From Parvularcula sp038749595 (GTDB lineage Bacteria > Pseudomonadota > Alphaproteobacteria > Caulobacterales > Parvularculaceae), in NCBI GenBank assembly GCA_038749595.1, contig JBCDHW010000004.1, positions 186,001-250,000 of the forward strand: DNA of 64,000 bases, given 5' to 3'. This document shows, one piece after another, positions 33,459 to 42,518 of the stretch. Position numbers and translations under genes: made by a program. A model generated the notes under the pieces. That model had not been told where the DNA came from. It saw only the letters and a list, made by a program, of their open reading frames with translations, and ran no database searches. Positions within the stretch are counted from its first letter, which is position 1, and each line of letters starts with the position of its first letter.

Positions 33459-34586
33459 CGCAAGGATAGCGCGCGCAGCCGCCCGGGAAGGGTCTTCCGT
33501 ACCCAGCAGCTGCGGCAACAGCGTCTCAAACGCAGAAATTTGCCGTGCCCGGACGTTTTCATCGCTCAGCAGCAGGACCAATTCCGCGGTCAAACGCTCT
33601 GCCGTACACGCACTTTGCACCCGCTCCGGTATAATCTCCTCACCGGCTGCCACGTTAAGGACGGATATGTAGGGCGTAATCATCACCCGCTTCGCCCAAA
33701 ACGCGGTAAGCGGACCAAGGCGGTAAGCCGTGACCATTGGCGTGTGCGCAAGTGCCAGTTCTGTGGTCACGGTCCCCGACGCTGCGAGAGCAACATCCGC
33801 CGCGTGAAACGCATCAAATCGCTCCTTACCCGGAACAATTAAGGCGGACTGCTCCCACTGCTCCGCCTGCGCTTGAACTTGCGCTGCCACATTCTGCGCT
33901 GCAACCACAACGCCGCGAACGTCTGAAAAGCGTTGCCGAACAGCGGCATAGGTTGCGCCAAAGACAGGCATCAAACGCTTAACTTCGCCGCGCCGACTGC
34001 CCGGAAGGATCAACAGAAGCCGCTGGCTTGTGAGGTTATGACGCTCACGGAAGTTCCCGACTGCCCCTAGCCGCGCCCGGGTCTCTTGAAAGTTGGGGTT
34101 GCCGATAAACTGCGCCGCTCCGCCCTCCCCGGCGAACAACGCAGGCTCAAAAGGCAGTAAGCAGAGGATAACATCAAAAAGCTCCGCCGCCATTTTCGCG
34201 CGCTTCGGCCGCGATGCCCAGACTTGCGGCGCGGCCAGCTTCACCAACTTGGTCGACGGCGAAACGGCCTTCACCTTCTCAGCCACCATTTTTGAAAAGG
34301 ACCAACTGTCAATAAAAACAGCGACATCAGGCCTATAATGGCTGCAGAGCTCTACCACACCGCGCGTTATTGTCCGTGCACGCGGAAGGGCCTTGAGCGC
34401 ATCAACTGGCCCCATCACCGCGAGTTGCTCCGTAGGAAGATCACCGATCAACCCCTCCGCGCGCATCGCGCTTCCCCCGGCGCCAATGAACCGGACTCCG
34501 GGACGCAGTTCGCGCAGCACACGCATCAACGATGCGCCCATGGCATCACCCGAGGGCTCAGCCGCCGTGAGAAGGACCGTGGTCAA
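33408..34586 (-). CDS. lpxB: Lipid-A-disaccharide synthase LpxB
   Basis: LpxB condenses UDP-2,3-diacylglucosamine with lipid X to form the lipid A disaccharide at the inner membrane. The 392-residue protein shows TAAEPSGDAMGASLMRVL at the N-terminus, VFIDSWSFSKMVAEKVKA, KLAAPQVWASRPKRAKM, then LLILPGSRRGEVKRLMP and ALAASGTVTTELAL in the sugar-nucleotide domain. The best start is a TTG at 34586 whose TTGA overlaps the lpxI stop. The C-terminal 17 codons overlap the RidA-like gene convergently. It is the last gene of the lpxD–fabZ–lpxA–lpxI–lpxB series. Confidence 0.93.
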   Translation of the reverse strand: MTTVLLTAAEPSGDAMGASLMRVLRELRPGVRFIGAGGSAMRAEGLIGDLPTEQLAVMGPVDALKALPRARTITRGVVELCSHYRPDVAVFIDSWSFSKMVAEKVKAVSPSTKLVKLAAPQVWASRPKRAKMAAELFDVILCLLPFEPALFAGEGGAAQFIGNPNFQETRARLGAVGNFRERHNLTSQRLLLILPGSRRGEVKRLMPVFGATYAAVRQRFSDVRGVVVAAQNVAAQVQAQAEQWEQSALIVPGKERFDAFHAADVALAASGTVTTELALAHTPMVTAYRLGPLTAFWAKRVMITPYISVLNVAAGEEIIPERVQSACTAERLTAELVLLLSDENVRARQISAFETLLPQLLGTEDPSRAAARAILALIDGEDGGDLDSSAAG

Positions 34587-35467
34587 TGGCCTGACAAGTC
34601 GTCGTCGGAAAACGCGTAGACAAAAACGCCAAGGCGATCGGCCTCGTCACGAACGTCCGCGTGATCGATCACCAACGCCCGACCAGCGCGCACGGCGATA
34701 CCGGCTAATCCAGCTTCGCAAACACCCCGTACGGTCTGTGCACCAATCGTCGGCATGTCGACCCGCAGCTCTTGCTCTGGCTTGGGCACCTTGACCAGCA
34801 CACCGCTGCGCTGACCTTCCGTACCCGGCTCATCGCCTTTGAGAGACGCAGGCAACGCGGCGCAGCGGGCCAGCATCGCATCGGTGCCCTCTGCCGCCTC
34901 AATCGCGAGGACAAATCCTCGGCGCACCACGGCTCCTTGCCCAACGTCAAACGGACCTAATGCTTCAATCAGCGAAGCCGCTTTTCGGATGTCAGAAAAG
35001 TCCTCCGTGGACGGCTGGATGGCACCGACCGAGCCCTGAGCGATCTCAAGTGCTCCAGCCGCTTCCTCGGCGCCCACCACCTGAAATCCCTCTTTTTCAA
35101 AGACTTCCACAATCACATCAATGATCGCGCCATCACCCCTCCGCGCAGCGTTCACCACACGCGGGAGCAAGGCCGCCCCGCGCCAGTCGGGCTTGAGTTG
35201 CGCAAAGTTCGGCCGCCTGACGATCCCAGCGAAACAAACGGCATCGCACCCTTCCGCCTGCAGACTTTTCAAGATCGCACCAACTTCAGCAATCGAATGG
35301 TCCCGAAAAGAGAACTTCTCGAGGGCCTCCTCGTCGGTCAGCCGAACGACGAACGCGGGTGCGCCGCGACTGGCCTCCGCTTCGGCGATCCGTACAGGAA
35401 GCATACCGTCGCCGGCAATGATGCCCAGCCTTTTCCAGCCTGGCGATCGCCCTATTTTGGCAGACAT
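34583..35467 (-). CDS. lpxI: UDP-2,3-diacylglucosamine pyrophosphatase LpxI
   Basis: LpxI hydrolyses UDP-2,3-diacylglucosamine to lipid X and UMP in bacteria that lack LpxH, typical of alphaproteobacteria. The 294-residue DUF1009-type protein has LGIIAGDGMLPVRIAEAEASR at the N-terminus, AVCFAGIVRRPNF, LPRVVNAARRGDGAIIDVIV, GAIQPSTEDFSDIRKA and RVDMPTIGAQTVRGVCEAGLAG with the catalytic Asp region. It overlaps lpxA by 16 bases upstream and lpxB by 4 bases downstream, so the lipid A genes are densely coupled. Confidence 0.94.
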   Translation of the reverse strand: MSAKIGRSPGWKRLGIIAGDGMLPVRIAEAEASRGAPAFVVRLTDEEALEKFSFRDHSIAEVGAILKSLQAEGCDAVCFAGIVRRPNFAQLKPDWRGAALLPRVVNAARRGDGAIIDVIVEVFEKEGFQVVGAEEAAGALEIAQGSVGAIQPSTEDFSDIRKAASLIEALGPFDVGQGAVVRRGFVLAIEAAEGTDAMLARCAALPASLKGDEPGTEGQRSGVLVKVPKPEQELRVDMPTIGAQTVRGVCEAGLAGIAVRAGRALVIDHADVRDEADRLGVFVYAFSDDDLSGH

Positions 35468-36240
35468 AGCGAACGATGCGCCGACGACGCACGCATAAAA
35501 TCAACCATTTCCATGACTTCCGGCGTGTCTTTATACGCTTCAGCCACATCGGCGATGCGTTCGTCGAGCGTTCCCTCCTGGGCAAACAACAAACGGTAGG
35601 CAGCGCGGATGGCATGGATCGTTTTCCGCTCCATGCCCCGGCGCTTCATCCCAACGATGTTCAAACCTTCAAGGTTGGCGCGGTTACCGAGAACGGACCC
35701 ATACGGAATAACATCGCCGACAACGATAGCGCCGCCGCCGATAAACGAATAATTGCCAATGCGTGTGAACTGATGAATGGCCACCAGGCCAGAGATAAAC
35801 ACGCCGTCGCCAATGGTAATATGGCCCCCAAGCGTGGCGTTGTTCGCCATGATCACCTGGTCACCCAAGATGCAATCATGTGCCACGTGCGCGCCGACCA
35901 TGAACAGGCATTCGTCGCCGACGACCGTTTCCCCGCCACCTTTAACGGTCCCGGGATTCATGGTGACATGTTCGCGAATTTGATTCCGTTTACCGACTTT
36001 CAGTGTTGTCGGCTCGCCGTTATAGGCCAGGTGCTGGGGCGGTGTGCCAAGCACGGCGAACGGCATGATCTCGCACTCTTCGCCAACGTCCGTATGCCCC
36101 AGAACCACCGCATGCGGATGAAGCTTACACCGATCACCAATCCTCGCGTTGGCGCCAACGTGAACAAAGGGTGCAATTTCAACGCCTTCGCCGATTTCTG
36201 CGCCGTCCTCAACGATGGCGCGCGGGTGAATGCCGGCCAT
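35452..36240 (-). CDS. lpxA: UDP-N-acetylglucosamine acyltransferase LpxA
   Basis: LpxA transfers a 3-hydroxyacyl chain from ACP to UDP-GlcNAc, the first step of lipid A synthesis. The 262-residue protein is a left-handed beta-helix of hexapeptide repeats (IHPRAIVEDGAEIGEGVEIAPF onward). The catalytic His lies in VGAHVAHDCILGD, and a helical C-terminus ends the chain. The ATG at 36240 shares a base with the fabZ stop (TAATG). Its stop lies inside lpxI. Confidence 0.96.
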   Translation of the reverse strand: MAGIHPRAIVEDGAEIGEGVEIAPFVHVGANARIGDRCKLHPHAVVLGHTDVGEECEIMPFAVLGTPPQHLAYNGEPTTLKVGKRNQIREHVTMNPGTVKGGGETVVGDECLFMVGAHVAHDCILGDQVIMANNATLGGHITIGDGVFISGLVAIHQFTRIGNYSFIGGGAIVVGDVIPYGSVLGNRANLEGLNIVGMKRRGMERKTIHAIRAAYRLLFAQEGTLDERIADVAEAYKDTPEVMEMVDFMRASSAHRSLCLPK

Positions 36241-36704
36241 TACCGCGGCTCCGTCAGCATCGCCTTGAACTCGGCCTCGGCCACCACCTGGCCATCGACC
36301 TTGGCGATCCCTTGGTATTTCCAGACCGGAGGACGGCGCGTCGCCACCGAGACGTGCAAGCGAAGTTGGTCACCGGGAACGACCGGTTTGCGGAACTTCG
36401 CTTTGTCGACGCCCATGAACAGCACAACCTTACCCTCGGGATCAATATCATCCGTGTACGCAGTATAAGCAGCGGCAGCCTGGGCCATCGCCTCAATAAT
36501 CAGCACACCGGGCATCACCGGCATCTGCGGGAAGTGCCCTTCGAAATAGGGCTCATTGTTGGTCACGTTTTTGATCCCCACGGCGCCGTCCGTTTTCGTG
36601 ATCTCGACAACCTTGTCGATCATCAAGAACGGATAGCGGTGGGGCAGCAGCTTTTTGATGCCGTTAAGGTCGACGTCGGGCAAGAAATCGGTGGGTTCTG
36701 TCAT
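36240..36704 (-). CDS. fabZ: 3-hydroxyacyl-ACP dehydratase FabZ
   Basis: FabZ dehydrates 3-hydroxyacyl-ACP in fatty-acid elongation and competes with LpxA/LpxD for the same substrate. The 154-residue hot-dog-fold protein has LLPHRYPFLMIDKV, then FEGHFPQMPVMPGVLIIEAMAQ with the catalytic His and Glu. FMGVDKAKFRKPVVPGDQL and a WKYQGIAKVDGQVVAEAEF strand complete the fold. The ATG at 36704 overlaps the lpxD stop (ATGA); the frame is open further upstream inside lpxD. The lpxD–fabZ–lpxA order is widely conserved and lets the cell balance membrane lipid and lipid A. Confidence 0.95.
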   Translation of the reverse strand: MTEPTDFLPDVDLNGIKKLLPHRYPFLMIDKVVEITKTDGAVGIKNVTNNEPYFEGHFPQMPVMPGVLIIEAMAQAAAAYTAYTDDIDPEGKVVLFMGVDKAKFRKPVVPGDQLRLHVSVATRRPPVWKYQGIAKVDGQVVAEAEFKAMLTEPR

Positions 36705-37702
36705 GTCTTTTTGCTGGCTAGTCGGCCGAGGGCCGATGTCTCTTTCATCCATTGGCGCACGGGCTTAGCCGGAAATCCGCCGACCCGATCGCCTGCTTCT
36801 ACGTCACGCATAACACCGGCGCGCGCCACCAGGACAGCACCGTTCCCCACACTGATGTGGTCGGCCATGCCGACCTGCCCACCCATCATCACGTCGTCAC
36901 CGATGGTGCAAGAACCTGAGATCCCCGTGTGGCTAGCCATCAGTACACGTTGGCCCAGCTGGCAATTGTGGCCGATCTGGCAGAGATTATCGATCTTACA
37001 CTGATCATCCAGCGTTGTATCGCGCAGCATCCCGCGGTCGACCGTTGCGTTGGCGCCGATGTCGACCGCGTCGCCGAGGATCACCCGGCCGAGCTGGGGG
37101 ATATAGACTGGCCCGGTTGGTCCCGGGGCATATCCAAAACCAGCCTCGCCGACCCGTGCACCGCCGGAGATCCGACAACTCTCACCAAGGATCGCGTGGG
37201 TCACCGATGCGCCCGGCCCGACAAAGCAGCGTGCGCCAATCACCACGCCGTGCCCGATATACGCCCCAGCAGCGATGACGCAGCCCGGGCCGACTTTTGC
37301 CCCAGGCGCGATCACGGCCGATGCGTGTACGCGAGCGCCAGGGTCAACCTCAGCAGGCGCGTCCGCCCCAGCGTCGACGCCGCTTTCTTCCCGGCTTGAG
37401 AACATCGAAGATGCGACCTGCGCGAAGGCCAGCTTCGGGCTCTTCGCTTCGATCACCGCGTCCGCCGCATCAGGGACGTCACCGCCGCTTCCTTCGGGGA
37501 CGATCAGCAGCCCCACATGGGGCAGCGTCGGCACGCCTTTCTCAGCAAACGCGACGGCGCCGTCTCCGCCAACGTGAGCCTCGGCCACAGCGAAGATTTC
37601 GCGGTCGGCGCCCCGCACAACAACACCGCCGCAGATCTCAGCTGCGGCGGCGACGCTGCGTGTCCCGTGGGAGACGAAGAAGCGCGGATCAGGAAAAGCC
37701 AT
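36701..37702 (-). CDS. lpxD: UDP-3-O-(3-hydroxyacyl)glucosamine N-acyltransferase LpxD
   Basis: LpxD adds the second 3-hydroxyacyl chain in lipid A synthesis. The 333-residue protein has an N-terminal uridine-binding domain (AAAAEICGGVVVRGADREI to LPHVGLLIVPEG). A long hexapeptide-repeat beta-helix follows, with IDNLCQIGHNCQLGQ supplying the catalytic His and SHTGISGSCTIGDDV after it. The C-terminal region ends VGGFPAKPVRQWMKE. It lies 48 bases downstream of the skp-like gene and overlaps fabZ. Confidence 0.95.
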   Translation of the reverse strand: MAFPDPRFFVSHGTRSVAAAAEICGGVVVRGADREIFAVAEAHVGGDGAVAFAEKGVPTLPHVGLLIVPEGSGGDVPDAADAVIEAKSPKLAFAQVASSMFSSREESGVDAGADAPAEVDPGARVHASAVIAPGAKVGPGCVIAAGAYIGHGVVIGARCFVGPGASVTHAILGESCRISGGARVGEAGFGYAPGPTGPVYIPQLGRVILGDAVDIGANATVDRGMLRDTTLDDQCKIDNLCQIGHNCQLGQRVLMASHTGISGSCTIGDDVMMGGQVGMADHISVGNGAVLVARAGVMRDVEAGDRVGGFPAKPVRQWMKETSALGRLASKKT

Positions 37703-37750
37703 AGCGTCGGGTCCAGCGCGGGACCAGCTGCGCCGCTCCCGTCGGTCGTG

Positions 37751-38431
37751 TTATTGTTGGGCTGCTGCTTGGATTGATTGCTGCCCCAGTGCCAAGACCT
37801 GACGACGGCCAACGGCTTCCATTTGCTGAAGCGCGATTTGCTGCTCCAGCTGCTGGCGGATTTGTGTCCGCTCTTCCGCACTCGTCGTTGGCTTCACGAC
37901 CTGGATCGAAGCGATTGTTTTGTTGAGCTGTTTCAGAACGTCCTGGGTGACGTCAGGCGCCCCGCCTGCGTAAACGACCATCGCGCTGTCGATCACAACG
38001 GCGCCTTTGCGCTTCTTCGCCACCGCCTCAACGGCTTGGTTGAGCGGGTCTTCGAGCTGCGCAAGCGCGTTGTTCTGAGCGACGGTCAGCTCGCGGTTCG
38101 CGATCTCTTGGTCGACGAGTAGGTCGAGCTCTTGATTGGTCAGCGCTGCCGCGCGCTGTTGAAAGTCTTCTTTGCTGAGCGTTTCACGGGTGGCCTGCAG
38201 CGACTGAAGACCTTGTTGCAATGAAGACTCGCGCTGTTGCAGTGCATTTTGCGCCTGGTCGCGAACAGTCGTCAGCTGTGCTGTTATCGACTTAAATGCT
38301 TCGCTTTCCGTAATGACCGTTTGCCGGTCGATGAGGACAACGGTCGCCCCGCGTTGGGCGAGAGCTTGGCCGCCGAGCGTGGCCACCGAGAGAGCGGCCA
38401 CGAGGCCTGCAACAAGACGCTTCAACATCAT
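37751..38431 (-). CDS. skp: OmpH/Skp-family periplasmic chaperone
   Basis: Skp-like proteins hold unfolded outer-membrane proteins in the periplasm on the way to BamA. The 226-residue protein has a signal peptide (LKRLVAGLVAALSVATLGG, then QALAQ). An OmpH-type core follows: a VVLIDRQTVITESEAFKSIT strand/helix and long Gln/Ala/Leu-rich coiled-coil helices (RDQAQNALQQRESSLQQGLQ), then KKRKGAVVIDSAMVVYAGGAPDVT, the return strand. A Gln-rich tail (LEQQIALQQME) is unusual. Two adjacent ATG codons at 38431 and 38428 may serve as start. It lies between bamA and lpxD, its canonical place. Confidence 0.85.
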   Translation of the reverse strand: MMLKRLVAGLVAALSVATLGGQALAQRGATVVLIDRQTVITESEAFKSITAQLTTVRDQAQNALQQRESSLQQGLQSLQATRETLSKEDFQQRAAALTNQELDLLVDQEIANRELTVAQNNALAQLEDPLNQAVEAVAKKRKGAVVIDSAMVVYAGGAPDVTQDVLKQLNKTIASIQVVKPTTSAEERTQIRQQLEQQIALQQMEAVGRRQVLALGQQSIQAAAQQ

Positions 38432-38566
38432 TTTCTTTCCTTGCCCCCGAGGGATGTACAGAGGTTCCGCTGCGTGCATGCCTCAAGCAGCCGCAAAAAT
38501 CCATGCAGACCGGCTTATCTTTCTGGTTATCCGTCGCGGCAGCAAGACCCAGCCGCTGCGACGCGT

Positions 38567-41254
38567 TTAGAAGCGTCCGCCAGCGGAGAACCGGAAGCTC
38601 TGCGGCCGGTCATACTCTTCAACCACCAGCGCTTCGGAGAGGTCGATCTGGACGGGACCGAAGGGCGAGTTCCAGTTGATCGACAAACCCGCCGTCACGC
38701 GCGGTGCAAAATCATCCTGAAGCGGGAAGTCCAAAAACGCATTGGCACACGGAAGGAAACTCAGGAAGTTCCCGAACTCATCCGTCTCGATACATTCCGA
38801 CGGCAGATCATCACCAAAGAAGTTCCGCTGCGGGTTGCCAAACTCATCGACAAACGGCGCACCCGGCCCGTTGAACAGCTCGTCATCACGCCCGTTGGTC
38901 AGGCCTATATAGCCGGCATCCATAAACAAGGACGCGCGGATGCCATAGCTTGGCGGCAGTGGCAGGGGCAACAGCGCCTCGGTGCTGGTGATCGCGTAGG
39001 CTCGGGCACCGACGGCCTGACCCCGGCCCTGGAACCGCGCACCGGTCGAGCTGCCGAACAGGCGCGGTCCAACACCGGCCACGTCAAACCCGCGGAAACC
39101 GCGGTTGCCGCCGAGGAAGAACCGGTCGTTCGTCCGTACACCTTGCGAATTGAAGCTATCGATATAGCCTGCATTGATCTTCAGTGCACCGATCAGCCGT
39201 AGCGGAAGACGTTTATAAACACCGCCGCGCACCGTCGTGCGGTGGAAATTCACGTTGCCGCCGAGGCCCGCAAAGCTCTGCGACAGAGCCAGGTCCCATC
39301 CTGCTGACGGCACGATCGGATCATTCGTCCGGTCCATCCGCAAAGTGTAGCCAAGCTGCGAGGTGAGGAACTCGCCGTCCCGTTCACAGTTCAGGTCGCG
39401 CTCAAACCCTGCAATATCACAGCGGTTCACGCGATAGCCGGGGACCGTTTCGATATTGCCTTCAGCTGTCCGTACACGAACGTTGATCAAGTCAAAGTCA
39501 GCGCCCTCGTTGAGGAAGGTCTCGAGGAACGCCGCGCGCTCTTCCTCCGTAGTCACATCATCAGGGAACGCCTGGGACGAGGTAAGCTCCAGGTTATCGA
39601 ACCGGAGACCATAGTTGAGCAGCAAGCTCGAAAACTCTGAGACGGGGAACCCAAGGCTCAAATTGCCGCCCAGCGAGTTCGAGACAAAGCCCGCCTCTTC
39701 AAAGTCCGTGGAGTTGGCGATGATGCTCGCCCCCGCCCGCAAACGCCGGCCTAAGAACCACGGCTCGTTAAACGACAGCCGAACCGAGTTGGTCCGCTGG
39801 GCCGCTTGCAAGTCGAGGAGCACATATTGCCCGCGGCCCAGCAGGTTCCGCTGCTCTACCGAGACGTTGAAAATGAAGTTGTCGTTCGAGCTGACGCCGC
39901 CGCCGATTTGGAACGAACCGTTCGGCTGCTCCGTCACGTTGATATCCAGGATCGACCGGTCAGGCGCGGTCCCCGGCTGCTCTTCAATCGTCACTTCACT
40001 GAAGTAACCCAATCCCTTGATCCGGCGCTCGGAACGATCGATCAGCACACGGTTGAACGCGTCACCCTCGACAATCCGCATTTCCCGCCGGATGACATGG
40101 TCCAGCGTCTGGGTGTTGCCGTTAATGTTGATCTCTTCGACGTAGACCCGCGGCCCCTCGTTCACATCAAACGTAATGTCGACCGTCTTGGTTTCGGGGT
40201 TGCGCTCCAGCCGCGGATTCACATCAACGAACGCATAGCCTGCAACGCCGGTGGCGAAGGTCAGTGCCTCTTCCGACTTCTCGATCAGCTCCGAGTTGAA
40301 AACCGTCCCGGTACGGATCGGGACGCGCGCCCGCAGGGCATAGCCAGGGAGCTTCGACAGCGTCGTGTTCACATCGACCTTGCCGAACTGGTACTTCGCG
40401 CCCTCTTCCACTTCGAACGTGATGACAAAATCCTGCCGGTCAGGCGTCAACTCTGCCACCGCCGAGGTCACCGAAAAGTCCGCATACCCATTTTTCGAGT
40501 AGAACTGCCGCAGCAGCTCCCGGTCATATTCCAGCCGGTCCGGATCGAAATTGTCGTTGCTTTCGAGGATGTTCCACCACTTGCTCGGTGAGGTCAGGAT
40601 TGCACCGCGAAGCTCCGCATCGGAGAATGCTTCGTTACCGAGAAAGCTGATCGATTTAATGCCCGTCTTCGGCCCCTCGTCGATCTCGTAGACCACATCG
40701 ACGCGGTTTTGCTCCAATCGGTCAATCTTCGGCGTCACCGTCGCGCCAAAGCGGCCTGACCGGCGGTAGACTTCGATGATCCGCTGGGCATCGGCCTGAA
40801 CCTTGGCGCGGGTATAGACCGCCCGCGGCTCCAGCTCGATTTCCTCCGTGAACTTCTCTTCGTCGGTCCGCTTGTTGCCGATAAAGACCACACGGTTGAC
40901 GATCGGGTTCTCCTGAACCACCACCTCGAGAATGCCCCGGCGGCCGTCGAAATTGATCTGCGCATCTTCGAACAGACCCGTCGCAAACAGCGACTTCAGC
41001 GCGCTATCGATCGTCAACTGATCAATGAACATCCCCGGCTCAACCGGAAGGTAGGAGCGCAACGTGCCGCTTTCGATCCGCTGGTTTCCCCGCACCGAAA
41101 TCGTCCGGATCAGCGTTGAGAACTCGCCGTCGACCTGAGGCCCCGCCCCCTGCACCGTCTGGGCCGCCGCCGGCCCGGTCAGGCCCAACCCGGCAAACGC
41201 CAGCATGACGCTCGCGCCCAAAATCTGGATGCCCCGCGCCGTATTTTTTGTCAT
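38567..41254 (-). CDS. bamA: Outer-membrane protein assembly factor BamA
   Basis: BamA is the Omp85 barrel that inserts outer-membrane proteins. The protein of about 895 residues has a signal peptide ending near GPAAAQ. POTRA domains follow over about residues 45–430 (ISVRGNQRIESGTLRSYL opens the first, FLGNEAFSDAELRGAI the third, ININGNTQTLDHVIRREM the fifth). The barrel contains the lid-lock-type VRGF equivalent NRGFRGFDVAGVGPR and ends in the expected C-terminal Phe (FSAGGRF). The start is placed at ATG 41254; GTG codons at 41263 and 41269 are also in frame. It follows rseP. Confidence 0.96.
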   Translation of the reverse strand: MTKNTARGIQILGASVMLAFAGLGLTGPAAAQTVQGAGPQVDGEFSTLIRTISVRGNQRIESGTLRSYLPVEPGMFIDQLTIDSALKSLFATGLFEDAQINFDGRRGILEVVVQENPIVNRVVFIGNKRTDEEKFTEEIELEPRAVYTRAKVQADAQRIIEVYRRSGRFGATVTPKIDRLEQNRVDVVYEIDEGPKTGIKSISFLGNEAFSDAELRGAILTSPSKWWNILESNDNFDPDRLEYDRELLRQFYSKNGYADFSVTSAVAELTPDRQDFVITFEVEEGAKYQFGKVDVNTTLSKLPGYALRARVPIRTGTVFNSELIEKSEEALTFATGVAGYAFVDVNPRLERNPETKTVDITFDVNEGPRVYVEEININGNTQTLDHVIRREMRIVEGDAFNRVLIDRSERRIKGLGYFSEVTIEEQPGTAPDRSILDINVTEQPNGSFQIGGGVSSNDNFIFNVSVEQRNLLGRGQYVLLDLQAAQRTNSVRLSFNEPWFLGRRLRAGASIIANSTDFEEAGFVSNSLGGNLSLGFPVSEFSSLLLNYGLRFDNLELTSSQAFPDDVTTEEERAAFLETFLNEGADFDLINVRVRTAEGNIETVPGYRVNRCDIAGFERDLNCERDGEFLTSQLGYTLRMDRTNDPIVPSAGWDLALSQSFAGLGGNVNFHRTTVRGGVYKRLPLRLIGALKINAGYIDSFNSQGVRTNDRFFLGGNRGFRGFDVAGVGPRLFGSSTGARFQGRGQAVGARAYAITSTEALLPLPLPPSYGIRASLFMDAGYIGLTNGRDDELFNGPGAPFVDEFGNPQRNFFGDDLPSECIETDEFGNFLSFLPCANAFLDFPLQDDFAPRVTAGLSINWNSPFGPVQIDLSEALVVEEYDRPQSFRFSAGGRF

Positions 41255-41280
41255 TCTAAGCACCGCCACCCCTTGTTGGA

Positions 41281-42510
41281 TTACGAGGTTAAGAGCCGAA
41301 GCACATCATTTGCGACCACAAACACAATCAGTGTCAGGATCAATGCAAGCCCGATCCGGAACAAGAAGCCCTGGACTTTTTCATTCATGGGTTTCCCCGC
41401 CACCGCCTCATATCCGTAGAACATGAGATGGCCCCCATCGAGGACAGGAACGGGCAGCAAGTTCAAAAACCCGACCGAAATCGAGATCAACGCAGCCACC
41501 TGAAGGAAGTTGGTTCCGCTGACAATCAGCCGGTCGAGGATCGACGCTTCGGTGCCCTCTTCAAAGCCCGAGCTCGCCGCTTGGCCCGCATATTCCGCGA
41601 TCCGTATCGGCCCGCCAATCTGGCGGGGGTCTTCTTCGAGACGCACGAGCCGCCCGAAATACCGCGCCGTGATACTGATGATCCGGCCGACCTCTTTTGT
41701 GCCTTCGCCGACAGCGGCGAGGGGGCCAAAGCGCTTGCGGACCACGCCCTCAGCGCTGGCACTAACGCCAAGCAGCCCCGCTTCAATCTCATTGCCAAAC
41801 GCGTCGACCTGCACCGTGCGCCGCGGCGTCGCCTTGAGGGTGACTTCCTCATCGCCGCGCTCGACCACGAAAGTCAGTTCCGTCCCGCTCGACAGTTTCA
41901 CCCGCGCGGCCATGTCGTTGAAATCGCCAACCGGCGCGCCGTTCATCGTGATGATCCGATCGCCCGGCTCAAACCCCGCCTCGGCTGCCGCGCTATCCTC
42001 CGCCACGGTGCCGATGATTGGCTCCACGACCACCGAGCCGAACGCCATGAAGATCGACGACAGCAGCACAATCGCCAGTACGAAGTTCGCGATAGGCCCC
42101 GCCGCCACAACACAGGCCCGCTGCCAGACCGGCTTGAAGTGGAAGCAGACCCGTTTCTCTTCGTCCGTCAGCGCATGTTCGAGTTTCGCGCGTTCCGAGC
42201 CAAACTGGGTCGCGCCCGACTTCTGGCTGTCGCTCGACGCACCAGCAGACGCCGCGTTCGCATCGCCGAAGAACTTCACATAGCCGCCAAGCGGGATCGC
42301 GGAGATCTTCCAGACCGTTCCGTGCCGATCGACCCACGACTTCAGCGCCGGTCCAAAACCGATCGAAAATGCATCAATCCGGATACCGAACAAACGCGCG
42401 GTTTGGAAATGCCCCAACTCGTGGATGAACACGATCAGCGGCAGCATGATGAGGAACGCCAGCACACTGACAAGGGTCGTCTGCGCATTCCCGAGAACCG
42501 TTTCCAGCAT
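41281..42510 (-). CDS. rseP: Site-2 intramembrane zinc protease RseP
   Basis: RseP cleaves anti-sigma factors and remnant signal peptides within the inner membrane. The 409-residue protein carries the zinc motif HELGH in the first membrane segment (LPLIVFIHELGHFQTARLFG) and the IPLGGYVKFFGD loop. A single PDZ domain is centred on AEAGFEPGDRIITMNGAPVG, and the third metal ligand is in LNLLPVPVLDGGHLMFY. One PDZ domain instead of two is usual for many alphaproteobacterial homologues. The ATG at 42510 is 8 bases after the dxr stop; bamA follows after 26 bases. Confidence 0.95.
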   Translation of the reverse strand: MLETVLGNAQTTLVSVLAFLIMLPLIVFIHELGHFQTARLFGIRIDAFSIGFGPALKSWVDRHGTVWKISAIPLGGYVKFFGDANAASAGASSDSQKSGATQFGSERAKLEHALTDEEKRVCFHFKPVWQRACVVAAGPIANFVLAIVLLSSIFMAFGSVVVEPIIGTVAEDSAAAEAGFEPGDRIITMNGAPVGDFNDMAARVKLSSGTELTFVVERGDEEVTLKATPRRTVQVDAFGNEIEAGLLGVSASAEGVVRKRFGPLAAVGEGTKEVGRIISITARYFGRLVRLEEDPRQIGGPIRIAEYAGQAASSGFEEGTEASILDRLIVSGTNFLQVAALISISVGFLNLLPVPVLDGGHLMFYGYEAVAGKPMNEKVQGFLFRIGLALILTLIVFVVANDVLRLLTS

Positions 42511-42518
42511 GCCTCGCC